NCBI GenBank assembly: GCA_922989275.2
Contig: OV277857.1
Span: forward strand, 44,927,083 to 44,991,082
DNA length: 64,000 nucleotides
From: Gari tellinella
Lineage: Eukaryota > Mollusca > Bivalvia > Cardiida > Psammobiidae
Direction of reading: 5' to 3'
Positions 1 through 10,734 of this stretch are shown here, one piece after another (the stretch's first letter is position 1; every line of letters starts with the position of its first letter). The notes below the pieces were generated by a model. That model made no database searches, was not told the DNA's origin, and saw only the letters and a program-made list of their open reading frames with translations. Made by a program: the position numbers and the translations under genes.

Positions 1-24
1 GCACAGTTAGAAACCAAATGGTGG

Positions 25-305
25 GTGTCAAGCAGTGTGGATCCAGATCAGATGCTGCCTTATGTGGTGTCTGGTCTAGCTACAAACTATTTGCAAATAC
101 AAGATAAGTCATCATTGGCAGGAAAAGGGTTCACACTTTCCTGCCTAAAAATCAGCCACTTCAAAATTCTTGCTTGCATTTTTTCCCCGAAGTCAATTTT
201 TATGCCCTTTTATTTTAGAACTATCAAAAATAAATGACAAACAGTTTTGATCCTGATCAGATGCCGAGGTACTTGGCATCTGATCTGGATCAAACCTGTT
301 GCAAA
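25..305. repeat. Two degenerate GATCAGATGCC palindromes
   Basis: Imperfect inverted repeats centred near 60 and 270, both flanked by remnants of the CAAACAGTTT motif that closes the hairpins of families B, D and E. The element ends are no longer recognisable, so no family is assigned. Confidence 0.5.
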
Positions 306-392
306 TGCAATCCCAAATCATTTGGGGCACGATAAGTGTTAACAGAAGAGACTTCTCAGCCACCGTCTCCACACCTAGGTTGAGTAACAACA

Positions 393-884
393 TTAACTCA
401 TTCACCCCTGAAACTTTTAATGGACAATTCCATTTTTTTTAAATAAGTTTGACTATTTTGGGTTGATTTAACATTAAACACGTATTTCGAAATGACAACA
501 ATGTAGACCCTGATCAGAGGGTTCCTTAACTCTTTCCTCCCTGAAACTTTAAATGGACGATTCCAGTTTCCAATTTAGTCTAGTCCATTTCTGACTTTTA
601 AGGGTTGTTTTTGTGAATGTTTGGCATTGTGACAAACAGTGAAGACCCTGATCAGAGGGCTCCGAAAGGAGCCCTCTGATCAGGGTCTTCACTGTTTGCA
701 TAGGACTAGTGTACTATTCACATGTACACTGTTTGAAAAGCACGCTATATGCGGGACCAGGGTTCAAAGAGTTAAGGAGCCCTCTGATCAGGATCTACAC
801 TGTTTGCATAGGACAAGTGTAATACTCACAGGTACACTGTTTGTAAATGACAAGTAAACTCGTCACTAGGGTTGAATGGGTTAA
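393..884 (+). mobile_element. MITE B, host copy interrupted at its palindrome centre
   Basis: TTAA-flanked copy running from an ACTCATTCACCCCTGAAAC-type end to TAGGGTTGAATGGGTTAA. Its hairpin is split exactly at the central TTAA by a second B copy at 526-775. The left arm ends at 525 and the right arm resumes at 776 (GGAGCCCTCTGATCAGG). Confidence 0.75.
526..775 (+). mobile_element. MITE B, nested copy
   Basis: TTAA at 526-529 and 772-775 flank a complete B copy with left end CTCTTTCCTCCCTGAAAC, hairpin core at about 635-700 and right end CTAGGGTTC-like (here CCAGGGTTC). It sits in the TTAA at the middle of the surrounding B palindrome. Confidence 0.8.
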
Positions 885-1010
885 CAATTAGGCCTTGTTG
901 CCACAATCCAAACACAGACACACATACACCATGTGGGCATTGAAAAGAACCAGGTTAGCCCTAACACTACTCCAGGAACTGGATACATACATGTACATTA
1001 TTTTGAAAAC

Positions 1011-1062
1011 AGTGAAGGCTCAGATCAGAGCCCTCTGATCTGAGCCTAATTCACTGTTTGGT
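1011..1062. repeat. Short palindrome, B-like core
   Basis: Near-perfect inverted repeat around CAGATCAGAGCCCTCTGATCTG with a CACTGTTTG edge. No B ends are visible beside it. The surrounding 885-1210 stretch otherwise shows nothing I recognise. Confidence 0.5.
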
Positions 1063-1216
1063 GTAGTTTTAGATATTTCAGGGACAATCCCCTTGGGAGG
1101 TGTCAACTGTTGATATGACATGTCACAAAAAACAGACAGGCCTTTTGAAAAAATTCAGCATTGTAAGGGTTATTAAGTATGAAAGTGGTTCTGGCAAATT
1201 TAATACCTGAAAACTA

Positions 1217-1568
1217 TACAGCGCTCCCTCTCAACAACGACACCCAATGGGAGACACAGATTATGTGCGTTGTTCAGAGGGAGTCGTTACAGGGAGGGAA
1301 TTTGGCTTACATCTGCAAACAGCTTGAATCCAGATCAGACGCCGCGTAACGCGGCGTCTGATCTGGATTCAAGCTGTTTGTCACCCGTCATTATATTTAT
1401 TCCATCAAAATGTATTTTTAAGAAAACAAAGCAGATGACAGTTTGAAGCAGACGATATTGCAGCAGTTAAAGTGTTAATCATTTTGTCTTGTTTGGGAAA
1501 CATCCATAAGGGTCACTGTAAGGAGGGAGTAGTTGTTGGGAGGGCCGTTGTAGAGAGGGAACACTGTA
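1217..1568. mobile_element. MITE D, complete
   Basis: Begins TACAGCGCTCCCTCTCAAC and ends in the reverse complement of TACAGTGTTCCCTCTCTACA, with TA at both edges. A perfect GC-rich hairpin at 1317-1380 contains GATCAGACGCCGCG. The TA flanks and short inverted ends resemble non-autonomous Tc1/mariner elements; that class is inference. Confidence 0.7.
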
Positions 1569-1855
1569 TTTGCATGTGCCTAACTGTTCTTTTCCTTCAT
1601 AGAAAACATCTTTACATGTTTTTTATCAGTTATTCCTCAGAGAAATACATTTACTTCTCCCACTGAAGATATAGAACTGCACAGGTCTACAATGAAAATC
1701 TCTATATCCAAACAATTAAATTCATTATTGGCTAACAAAAGAAAGAATGCATGATAGTCATGTCATTTACTCTGTTTTTGAAAAGTGTCAATATAGGACC
1801 ATATAGCAGGAGATGGGTCAGCTTGTCTGAAGTTATACATGAACAGATGGACAGA

Positions 1856-2277
1856 TTAACCCATTACCCCAAAAAAATGCCTTTTTATTTCTCCATTGAA
1901 GAAAATAGTTCCACTGTATTCAATCATGAATATGTTATCATAAAAATTTGCTTCATAACCTAGCAGATGGTAGCTTAAAGCAGGCTGCTGAAAGTAAAGC
2001 AGAATGCGCCTTATGGCGCATTCTGCTTTACTTTCAACCTGCTTTAAGCAGTTACCTATCTTCGATAAAGGATTAATGGACGTACAGACTAAAACAAGTG
2101 ACATCGCCAATTATACAAATGCACTAAAAGCTTACCATCTAACCAGTTTGACTTGTTTTGAAATAACACAAAGTGTATGTTATAGCAAATGCTTCAACAA
2201 GAGATGATAGCAGGGTTAAACATCTAGATCAGCTGATGTTAACCTGTTTCGTTAGCTAATCTCTCAACACCTATCAA
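1856..2277. repeat. Tandem duplication unit 1 (MITE C plus 200-bp flank)
   Basis: Holds a complete MITE C (TTAA 1856-1859 to 2073-2076, hairpin 1975-2052) and about 200 bp of non-MITE flank that includes ATGATAGCAGGGTTAAAC. The same order recurs immediately downstream at 2278-2760, so MITE and flank were duplicated together. Confidence 0.7.
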
Positions 2278-2760
2278 TTAACCCATTACCCCATAAATAT
2301 GCCTTTTTACGCCTTTAATTTATTTCTCCACTGAAGAAAATAGTTCAACTGTATTCAATCATGATATGTAATAGAATCATATAAAGTAGCTTTATAACCT
2401 AGCAGATGGAAGCCTAAAGCAGGCTAAAAGTAAAGCAGAATGCGTCTTAAGGCGCATTCTGCTTTACTTTCAACCTTCTTTAAGCGATCACCTGTTTTCA
2501 AAACTAGAAATAGGCTATTGGGTAAAGGATTGAATTATATATGAATGGATGGACAGTCTAAAACAAGTGACATCATCAAATATACAAACATACTTTAAGC
2601 ATTTCATCAGAACTAGTTTGACTTGTATTGAAATGACGCAAAGTGTATATTACGTAAATGCTTCAACATGAGATGATAGCAGGGTTAAACATCTAGATCA
2701 GTTGATGTTTTCCAACGTCAGCTAACCTCTCAACACCTATCAGTTAAATCTGACCTGATA
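2278..2760. repeat. Tandem duplication unit 2 (MITE C plus flank)
   Basis: Second copy of the unit before it: MITE C at 2278-2533, with its right target site decayed to TTGA, followed by the same 200-bp flank with many substitutions. The divergence indicates an old duplication. Confidence 0.7.
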
Positions 2761-2917
2761 AACAACTGTAGAGAAAGAGAAACCTTTTTATATGACTTTA
2801 TCTCTGACAAAATAGGCCTATCGCCAACAAAGACGTATACAATGTCTCTATAACAAGGGCATGGCAACTTGTTCACCCTAATTCAAAGATATATACAGTC
2901 TTACAGTCAAACTTCTC

Positions 2918-3245
2918 TTAACACTTCCCGCCATAGGAGTGCCTTTTAGTGCATTCAATTTATTCCCCCACCAAAGAAAATACGGTAGCTCCAATTTATA
3001 GAGTCATGAACATGAACCATAAAAAAATATTTTCTATTTTGTAACAGATGGTAATATACACATGACCAGTTGACAGTGCGATACAGAGTGATGTATTTAG
3101 CTCGAGACATTTTTGGCGGAAATAGCCAATCTGACGAGCGCCTTGGCGCGAGTCTGATCGGTTGTTTCCGCCAAAAACGTCGAGAGCTAAATGCAACACT
3201 CTGTAGCACACTGCCAACTGGTGATGTGTTTATTATATACACACC
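2918..3245. mobile_element. MITE C relative with a different hairpin
   Basis: The left end resembles MITE C (TTAACACTTCCCGCCATAGG, then the family's ATTTATTCC and TCATGAAC spacing). The core at about 3077-3205 is instead a long palindrome with TTTTTGGCGGAAATAGCCAA and a CGCCTTGGCG centre. It looks like a C-type shell that acquired another inverted repeat. Confidence 0.5.
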
Positions 3246-3499
3246 AGAAACAACTAAATAGTTGTATAAATCATTTTATATCCAATATTTATTAGTTATT
3301 TGAAGCAGAAGAAGAATTTTTCTATGCCACAAAGAATAACACAGCACTTGCACATGAACGTAAATGATGTCACGTTAAACCGAAAGCGACGTCAGAGTAA
3401 AATACAAAGTGGCTGATACAAGGTGGCTGATACAGACTCTTGTATGTTACTGTGCAAATACATGCGGAAACGCTCAATATCACACGAAGGCATATAATA

Positions 3500-3592
3500 A
3501 AAGCTTAAAGCATTCTGCTTTAGTTTCAAACTTCTTTAAGTGGTCATCTTTCCTCAAGACTAGAAACTGGCTATGGAGGACAGGTTTAACAT
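3500..3592 (+). repeat. MITE C right half
   Basis: GCTTAAAGCATTCTGCTTTA through AAGACTAGAAACTGGCTATG is the right arm and right end of C without the left half. Nothing else is recognised in 3246-3500. Confidence 0.5.
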
Positions 3593-3646
3593 GGGCATGG
3601 CAATATATACAATCTCTACAGTCAAACTTCTCCTCAGCACTCATCT

Positions 3647-3896
3647 TTAATTCTATCCTCCCTGAAACTTTAAATGGACAATTCCAGTTTTAATTTTTGT
3701 CTAGTCCATTTCTGGCTTTTACGAGTTGTTTTTGTCAATTTTGGCATTACTGACAAACAGTGAAGACCCTGATCAGAGGGCTCCTTTCGGAGCCCTCTGA
3801 TCTGGGCCTTCACTGTTTGCACAGGACAAGTGTACTATTCACATGTACACTGTTTGAAAAGACGCCTATATGCGGGACTAGGGTTCAAAGGGTTAA
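3647..3896 (+). mobile_element. MITE B, complete
   Basis: TTAA at 3647-3650 and 3893-3896, left end TCTATCCTCCCTGAAAC, hairpin at about 3752-3818 with a TTTCGG loop, right end CTAGGGTTCAAAGGG. Confidence 0.8.
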
Positions 3897-4000
3897 CTCA
3901 CTGCCTACTGAGCAAGTTTTTCGTCTGCAAAAATTGTCTTCTGCTACTATTCTCATAATAGATTTTTCGAAAAATTATTTTCAAAACCGGGTAATAGTGT

Positions 4001-4196
4001 CAAACAGTTTGAATCCTAATCAGAAGCTGCATTACACGACACCTCATCTGGATCAAATCTGCTCACAAAGAAAATCAGGCTTTCACTATAATTATGTAAT
4101 AGCCTGCAGCTTAATGCAGAAGAAATGTAAAGCAAAAAGCTCCTAAAGAACATTTCTGCTTTATGTCTTGTTCTGCATTTAGCAGTCACCTGTTTG
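4001..4196. repeat. Two degenerate hairpins (GATC-type and H-type)
   Basis: At 4001-4062 a decayed palindrome between CAAACAGTTTG and GATCAAATCTG. At 4104-4192 an inverted repeat with AATGCAGAAGAAATGTAAAGC on the left and its partner on the right, of the type seen in family H cores. Confidence 0.4.
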
Positions 4197-4348
4197 TAGA
4201 GATTATGACAACAGGCTGCTACAAAAGGTGTCCACTTAAAGAGGTCATGGCAATTTGTTTACCTTCATTCTGCTACATCCCCATTTCATTTGCCTTGGCC
4301 TTCTGACCTTGGTCAAAACTATTAGACATTTGTACCTAGTCATCAGTG

Positions 4349-4599
4349 TTAACCCTTTGAACCCTAGTCCAGCATATTGGCGTTCTTTTCAAACAGTGTA
4401 CATGTGAATAGTACACTTGTCCTGTGCAAACAGTGAAGACCCAGATCAGAGGGCTCCGAAAGGAGCCCTCTGATCGGGGTCTTCACTGTTTGTCATAATG
4501 CCAAACATTGACAAAAACAACCCTTAAAAGTCAGAAATGGACTAGACTAAAATGGAAACTGGAATTGTCCATTTAAAGATTTAGGGAGGAAAGAGTTAA
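4349..4599 (-). mobile_element. MITE B, complete, reverse orientation
   Basis: TTAA at 4349-4352 and 4596-4599. Starts CCCTTTGAACCCTAGTCC and ends AGGGAGGAAAGAG. The hairpin at 4429-4494 has near-perfect arms. Confidence 0.8.
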
Positions 4600-4854
4600 T
4601 GAATACATAAATTGTCAAATATCTAAGTGAACTGTAAACTTTCATTGACATCAATTTTGAAGCAGGTGCTATTTTAGCAGAATAAGGATTTGTCTTGAAG
4701 AAATCAGAACTATCTGATGTTCCTGCCACAGGAAATATATACTTAACCCATATTATGCATTAAAGGTCAGTGTTTTACTTTTCAAATTTGGTTTCTACAG
4801 ACTATGCCTCGATCTTTGTCTGCTTTCAGAAACTCAGACCATCAGGGGCCCGTT

Positions 4855-5063
4855 TCATAAAACTTTGTACGACAAAAACGGTCGTAAGTCAAAACTTTAA
4901 AATACATTTAACTTCTGATTTCTCCATCTAATCCTGTCTTGTTACATCTTTTTGGAATCGTCTTTCAAGACAGGATTAGATGGAGAAATAAATAATAATT
5001 GAGGCTTTTATAATCTGACTTATGACAACATTTGTCGTATGGCGTTTTATGAAAAGGGCCCCC
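4855..5063. mobile_element. MITE F
   Basis: Terminal inverted repeat GGGGCCCGTTTCATAAAACT against ...GTTTTATGAAAAGGGCCCC. The inner arms pair TCTCCATCTAATCCTGTCTT with its complement. Related copies lie at 45.2, 52.1, 53.0 and 53.7 kb. Confidence 0.7.
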
Positions 5064-5247
5064 GATGCACAATAAAATGCTACAATTACAAACAGTCTGA
5101 TGAAGATATAATCCTGTTACTCCATAGATACCCATTTTAATACATTTTATTTATTCCTCCACTGAAGAAAACATAAAGTTCTATTTTAAAAAGTCATGAA
5201 TATGCATTATAGCAAATATTTCTTTATCCCTGGTGATGGTAGCTTAA

Positions 5248-5770
5248 AGGGACTCGCAACCGGATGATGTACTTGTCAAAATGAAATAAAATACTCAAAT
5301 AAAAGCAAATTTGTGGCATTATTTGGCCTCTGACATTAAAAAAATATGACCAGTCCAAAAAAAGTCTCAAGAATCGTCATCGAATCTTAGTTTTTTAGAT
5401 ATGTTCCATCGTTTTTCTATAGCGTTAGCTAACCGTATAGTTGTTGTTGCTTCTCTACACAGGCTCAGACATAAACCCGAGCCGAATAAGGTACTAACAA
5501 TCGCTACCAGTGAAGTACGTTAATTCGCTACCATATAGATAGAGAGCGCCAGTAGCCGCATGGGTAAAGGCGTTTCCTTTTTTTCATGTTTGTCTCCGCA
5601 TGGAGGGTCACGGGTTCGATTCCCACCAGAGCTTCTTCTTTTTTATATTTTTTGAAATGCATTTTTTAACAGAATTTATTATCCTAAACTAAATCTTACC
5701 CATTTATATAAGCATTTGACATATATTTACAAATTACTATTTTTAATGCTAAATCCGGTTGCGAGCCTCT
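5248..5770. mobile_element. 523-bp TTAA element with a tRNA-like segment
   Basis: Ends AGGGACTCGCAACCGGA and TCCGGTTGCGAGCCTCT form a 17-bp inverted repeat with two mismatches. TTAA is present at 5244-5247 and 5771-5774, so this looks like a Kolobok- or piggyBac-type non-autonomous element. Positions 5555-5632 contain a box-B-like GGTTCGATTCC and an A-box-like TAGCCGCATGGG, but the T stem pairs poorly, so this is at most a tRNA relic. Confidence 0.6.
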
Positions 5771-5854
5771 TTAAAGCAGGCTGTAAGTAAAGCAGAATGC
5801 GCCTTCAGTTGCATTCTGCTTTACTTTCAACCTGATTTAAGGTGTCACCTATCT

Positions 5855-6418
5855 TTAACCCATTTCCCAATAAATATGCCTTTTTACGTCTTTATATTAA
5901 TCCTACACCAAAGAATATAATTCCAATTTATACTGTCACAAATAAAAATCCTAAGAAATGTGGATTATATTCTATTAGATAATAGCTTAAAGCGGGATAA
6001 GAGTAAAGCAGAATGCGCCTTAAAGACATCTCCTGACGACATTTTGATCATCATAACACCTTGCCAGACAATTTCCTTGCAAAAAGCATGGGTCTTATGG
6101 ACATGTCGGTAGCAAAGAAACATTGATGCTTCTCATGTGAGACCCCACCTTTATATTTGATAGTTTGGTTAGAAATAACCATTGAAAATCACTAGAGCAT
6201 GAGTATTATTTGGGCCTCACCAGGTAAATTGAGATTGGTTTGGCATGTGCTGCATGCTTTGAAGTTAAACTCACACCTATAGAGACAATGGGGGTTTACA
6301 AGTCCATCAATGGACTGAGCAAAAGCATTAAAGGCATATTCTGCTTTACTTTCAACCTGCTTTAAGTGGTCACATATCTTTAAAACTAAAAAAACAGGCT
6401 ATGGGGGTAATGGGTTAA
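5855..6418 (+). mobile_element. MITE C, nested, with an insert near its centre
   Basis: TTAA at 5855-5858 and 6415-6418, ends CCCATTTCCCAATA and ATGGGGGTAATGGG. The hairpin is split near 6022-6330 by about 310 bp of unidentified sequence, just beside the CCTTAA centre. Confidence 0.65.
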
Positions 6419-6450
6419 AACTTAGAAACATGATATGGAGTAAAGGGTTA

Positions 6451-6525
6451 AGCAGGCTAGAAATAAAGCAGGAAGCTCCTCAAGGAGATTTGTGCTTTAC
6501 TTTCACCAAGCTTGAAGCAACCATT
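6451..6525 (+). repeat. H-type hairpin
   Basis: GCAGGCTAGAAATAAAGCAG pairs with CTTTACTTTCACCAAGCTTG around AGCTCCTCAAGGAG. The nested C host above ends exactly at its left edge, sharing the TTAA. Confidence 0.45.
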
Positions 6526-6542
6526 TGTCAGGATGATCATGA

Positions 6543-7560
6543 AAACAAGAGGGCCTAAAGGCCCTGATATCGCTCACCTGTTGTACTGAAACTTGATAGC
6601 TTTACCTTTCTGTTTCACCCGTTTTAATCTAATAATTCTAGTATAGTAGAGTACATCAAGGGCAGATAACTAGAGCCTAAACAATACTGAAATGAAGCCT
6701 TTTCTAGCATTTCAAAGTATATTAAGGGCAGCTAACTATTGCCACAATGATTAGAATTCAACAATAATTGCACTCCTTTGAGAACTTATACCTATATACT
6801 TTGTGTGCAAGTATAATCAAAATCCATTGAAAACTGAAGTTGCAAGAGCAGACAACTCTTGACCCATCTTTCCGATTTCAACCATAATCACACTTATTCG
6901 AACTCTTATGGTCATATACAATCTGAACAAGTTTGAAAAAGACTGGATAAAAATTGTGGCCTCTAGAGTGTAAACACTGTTAAATATGGCATTTTCAGCA
7001 ATTCAAAGGTAGATAACTCTCAACCTATTGATTCGATTTCAACTATAATTGAACTCATCTGAACTCTTATGGTCATATACAATCTGAGCAAGTTTGAGAT
7101 AGATTGGATAAAATGTGTGGCCTCTAGAGTGTAAACACCCTTAAATATGGCATTTTCAGCAATTCAAATGTAGATAACTCTCAACCTATGAGTCCGATTA
7201 CAACCATAATCAATCTCATCTGAACTCTTATAGTCATATACATTCTGAGAAAGTTTGAGATAGATTGGATAAAAATTGTGGCCTCTAGAGTGTAAACACA
7301 ATTAAATATGGCATTTTCAGCAATTCAAAGGTAGATAACTCTCAATCTATTAATCTGATTCCAACCATAATTAAATTTATTCGAACTCTTATGGTAATAT
7401 ACAATCTGAGCAAGTTTGAAAATGATTGGATATATATTGTGGCCTCTAGAGTGTAAAAACTAAAATTGCCAAGACCATCTAGCACATTGAAATTAAACGG
7501 ACATTCAAGTATTGCAAAAGCTCACCCTGAGCTAGCTCAGGTGAGCTAAAAAGCTCCAAA
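6543..7560 (+). mobile_element. Tandem-cored element K1
   Basis: Starts AACAAGAGGGCCTAAAGGCC (a small hairpin), then ATATCGCTCACCTG, and ends with a hairpin through CTCAGGTGAGCTAAAA. GCTCACCTG near the start is the reverse complement of CAGGTGAGC near the end. The middle has about four diverged tandem repeats of roughly 140-150 bp, each with AACTCTTATGGTCATATACA and GTGGCCTCTAGAGTGTAAA. No coding capacity. The architecture recalls tandem-cored non-autonomous elements of bivalves; the class is not determined. Confidence 0.65.
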
Positions 7561-7977
7561 GGATATTTATCAGGGCATTTTTACTTCTTTTTTTTTAACT
7601 TTACTCCTAGCGTTAAGCTTGAATCCATCAGTTTCAAAATGTCTAATCTATCACTAACTCGATATATTACATACCTATGGCCGATGATGGATCCTTGAAC
7701 CATGGCTTCCAACAAGCACAATGGACGCTTCTATTGACCACATCCTGGTTCACCCATGAACTGTTCCTGTCACACCCTCAGAGCTTCCAGACAAATCCTG
7801 AAACAGTAGATCAATAGCACATTTTTCTCCTTCTATCTCATTTAAACATCTTTGACTTATAGCTAGTGGTAATCTTTAGCTATTGTATTCAGAAGAGATG
7901 GCAGAAATCACTAACCAAGTTACTAGTATAATAAACCCGGAGTTTAGCCACCATGTGTGTTGCTCATACTATAGACA
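7561..7977. other. No recognised feature
   Basis: No convincing coding region, RNA gene or known repeat seen. Confidence 0.4.
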
Positions 7978-8170
7978 CAGGGCTCCAGATAAGAGGTAGT
8001 TATTTCAACAAATCAAACATTTTCTCACTCATTTCAGCACCAAATCCTATGGTGTTACTACTCATTAGAATCGTCTCTTCGAGACGATTCTAATGAGTAG
8101 TGACACCATAGGGTTTTATTCAGAAATAAAGATTTTAGTTTTTGAAAAACTACCCTTATCTGGTGCTCTG
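7978..8170. mobile_element. MITE A
   Basis: Starts CAGGGCTCCAGATAAG and ends CTTATCTGGTGCTCTG, with a central hairpin GGTGTTACTACTCATTAGAA and its partner. AGACA occurs on both outer edges (a 5-bp duplication). Confidence 0.75.
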
Positions 8171-8202
8171 AGACATAGTAAAACATGTGTACATGCATGA
8201 AA

Positions 8203-8455
8203 TTAACCCTTTACCCAATAAATACTCCTTTTATGCCTTTAACATTTCTCCTCGGTGAATTTTTTTTTCTTATTTATGAATATTTATGAATATTTAAAAA
8301 AAGAAATATTTTCTATTATCCTAGCAGATGGAAGCTTAAAGCAGACTGAAAGAAAAGTAGAATGCACCTTAAGGTGCATTCTGCTCTACTTTCAACCTAC
8401 TTTAAGTGGTCATCTGCCTTTCAAACTAGAAACAGGCTATGGGGTAATGGGCTAA
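8203..8455. mobile_element. MITE C
   Basis: TTAA at 8203-8206; the right site has decayed to CTAA (8452-8455). Ends CCCTTTACCCAATA and TATGGGGTAATGGG; hairpin at about 8331-8408. The following 8456-8680 shows nothing recognised. Confidence 0.75.
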
Positions 8456-8772
8456 TTATTAATTCTGACAATCTATTTTGAAAGATTACTGCATAATGCA
8501 GAACTTAAGTAATACTGTAAGCTCATAAAGGATTAACCTTTCCCTGAAATAGGCTGCTACCATTTTATGAGAATGCTAATCCATCTGTAATGGTTTTACT
8601 AACCAGTCAATTTATGTCGGAGACCATTAACTCTTGCAACATCACCTGTTTAAAATAATACTCATTACATTTACAAACAGTGCAGACCAAGATCAGAGGA
8701 ACTTAAAAAAGATAATTACCAAAACATGAACCAGTCTACTTTGAATTCTTAATAAATATTGTCTAAATTAGA

Positions 8773-9065
8773 AAACAGTGCAGACCCTTAACTCCCTGAA
8801 ACTTTAAATGGACAATTCCAGTTTCCATTTTAGTCTAGTCCATTTCTGACTTTTAAGGGTTGTTTTTGTCAATGTTTAACATTGTGTCAAACAGTGAAGA
8901 CCCTGATCAGAGGGCTCCTAGGAGCCCTCTGATCTGGGTCTTCACTGTTTGCATAGGACACATGTACTATTCACATGTACAATGTTTGCAAAGAACGCCA
9001 ATATGCGGGACTAGGGTTCAAAGGGTTAAGGAGCCCTCTGATTTGTGTCTACACTGTTTTCAAAT
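8773..9065 (+). mobile_element. MITE B host interrupted at the palindrome centre
   Basis: The left arm GAAAACAGTGCAGACCC and right arm GGAGCCCTCTGATTTGTG of a B hairpin are separated by a complete B copy inserted at TTAA. The host's outer ends are lost. Confidence 0.6.
8788..9029 (+). mobile_element. MITE B, nested copy
   Basis: TTAA at 8788-8791 and 9026-9029. Left end CTCCCTGAAACTTTAAATGG, compact hairpin GAGGGCTCCTAGGAGCCCTC, right end CTAGGGTTCAAAGGG. Confidence 0.8.
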
Positions 9066-9359
9066 GTAATCAGTCAGTTTATTTTAAACAAGTCTATGGT
9101 GTCGAAAGAGTTAAGCCCAGTGCACTACTGAAGAGAACATAAGCAAACACTTAATAGATGCTGGGTTACTCTGCACCTTATCAGGGTCTGCACTGTTTGC
9201 CATTTCAAAAGAAATGTTCTGCTGTATGGACAACACTGCAGCATCTTTAGATCACCCTGGTATAATGTCTATAAAGAAATCTTCCAGCACACAGGAAGAG
9301 TTTGTTGCAATGTTGAAGCATAAATGGATTAACCAACTACCAGCCAACTTACTAAAATG

Positions 9360-9694
9360 TTACAGAAATACAACTCCCTCCGAACAACGACCATTGTCGC
9401 AGTTCCCATAACATGTCAATAACGTCTAACGCTTTAACTTCTGTAATATCATCTGCTTAAAGTTGTCATCTGCTGTTTTTCCAAAGTTAAATAATCACCA
9501 TTTTGACTGAATCAAACTTAATGTAGAGGGACAAACAGCTTGAATCCAGATCAGACACCGCGCTACGCGGCGTCTGATCTGGATTCAAGCTGTTTGCAAA
9601 TGTTAACCAATTTCCCTCCATATAACGACTCGCTCCGAACAACGCACTCATTTTTGTCTCCCATTGGGCGTCCTTGTAGAGAGGGAACACTGTA
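9360..9694. mobile_element. MITE D
   Basis: The right end is the reverse complement of TACAGTGTTCCCTCTCTACA. The left end is a weaker TACAGAAATACAACTCCCTC. The hairpin at 9536-9597 is almost perfect around CCGCGCTACGCGG. Confidence 0.65.
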
Positions 9695-10022
9695 AATCAG
9701 AAATGTATTAATCCACATTTTGTTATAAAATTTTTTATAACAAAAATGCTCCATCCCAAGGTCTATGGTCAGTATATGGTGAGATTGCCATTAGTTCTCA
9801 ATGGGGCTCAACTTTTTCAAGGCAAATGTTATCTGTTCGACAGCTGCCCTCAATCAATGTCTTAATTCAAATTTCCCGTATCTTCAATTTCAAGGACCAC
9901 TGAGTAACTGTAGGTTTCTTTGATTATCTCTACCTGTTGAATTTTCCACCAACAGCCCACAACTTTCTCAAATAACCAGCATGACTGATTCAGTGTATGT
10001 AAACACTGCTGTTTAACTTCTT

Positions 10023-10229
10023 CAGAGCAACAGATAAGGGTAGTTTTTCAAAACTTAAAATCTTTATTTCTGAATTAAACCCTATGGTGTCACTACTCAT
10101 TAGTATCATCTCTTGGAGACGATTCTAATGAGTAGTAACGTAACACCATAGGATTTGGTGATGAAATCAGTGAGAAAATGTTGGATGTGTTCATTGTGTT
10201 GAAATAACTACCTCTTATCTGGAGCCCTG
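10023..10229 (-). mobile_element. MITE A, variant with CAGAGCAACAGATAAG end
   Basis: Left end CAGAGCAACAGATAAGGG, right end CTTATCTGGAGCCCTG, with the family A hairpin. The same variant left end is seen at 59951, so this is a subfamily and not random decay. The 9695-10022 stretch before it is unassigned. Confidence 0.7.
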
Positions 10230-10240
10230 CTTCTTGCATG

Positions 10241-10734
10241 TTAACCCTTTACCCCTATAGAGGTGCCTTTTATCACATTCAGCTTATTCATCCACTGAAG
10301 AAATAGTTCCAATGTATAGTCATGAACATGTACCATAAGAAACATTCTACATCCTAGCAGATGGTAGCTTAAAGCAAGGTCAGCGTAAAGCAAAATGTGC
10401 CTTAAGGAACATGAAGCTTTACTTTCAACCTGCTTTAACTCTTTCCTCCCTAACACTTTAAATGGCCAATTCCAGTTTCCATTTTAGTCTAGTCCATTTC
10501 TGACTTTTAAGGGTTGTTTTTGTCAATGTTTGGCATAATAACAAACAGTGAAGACCCTGATCAGAGGGCTCCTTTCGGAGCCCTCTGATCTGGGTCTTCA
10601 CTGTTTGTATAGGACAAGTGAACAATTAACATGTACACTGTTTGAAAAGGACGCCTATATGCGGGACTAGGGTTCAAAGGGTTAAGTGGTCACCTGTCTT
10701 CAAAACCAGAAATTGGCTATGGGTAAAGGATTAA
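10241..10734. mobile_element. MITE C with nested MITE B
   Basis: Host C from TTAA 10241 to TTAA 10731-10734. Its right arm (TGCTTTAAGTGGTCACC in intact copies) is opened at TTAA by a B element at 10435-10685. Confidence 0.75.
10435..10685 (+). mobile_element. MITE B, nested copy
   Basis: TTAA at 10435-10438 and 10682-10685. Standard B ends, hairpin at about 10545-10609 with a TTTCGG loop. Confidence 0.8.

Larger units (their letters stand above)
5115..6451 (+). mobile_element. MITE C host carrying two TTAA insertions
   Basis: One old C copy in three pieces: left part 5115-5247, hairpin part 5771-5858, right end 6415-6451 (AACTTAGAAACATGATATGG to AAAGGGTTAA). The first gap is a 523-bp element (5248-5770). 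The second is another C copy (5855-6418) inserted at a TTAA in the right arm. Confidence 0.65.

Noticed and set aside
639..857. Open frames with peptides such as PSDQGLHCLHRTS or SLDPDQTP
   Set aside because: They recur wherever a B, D or E hairpin occurs, on either strand, and are translations of the palindromes.
5555..5632. Functional tRNA gene
   Set aside because: Sits inside a TTAA element and its T stem has two mismatches.
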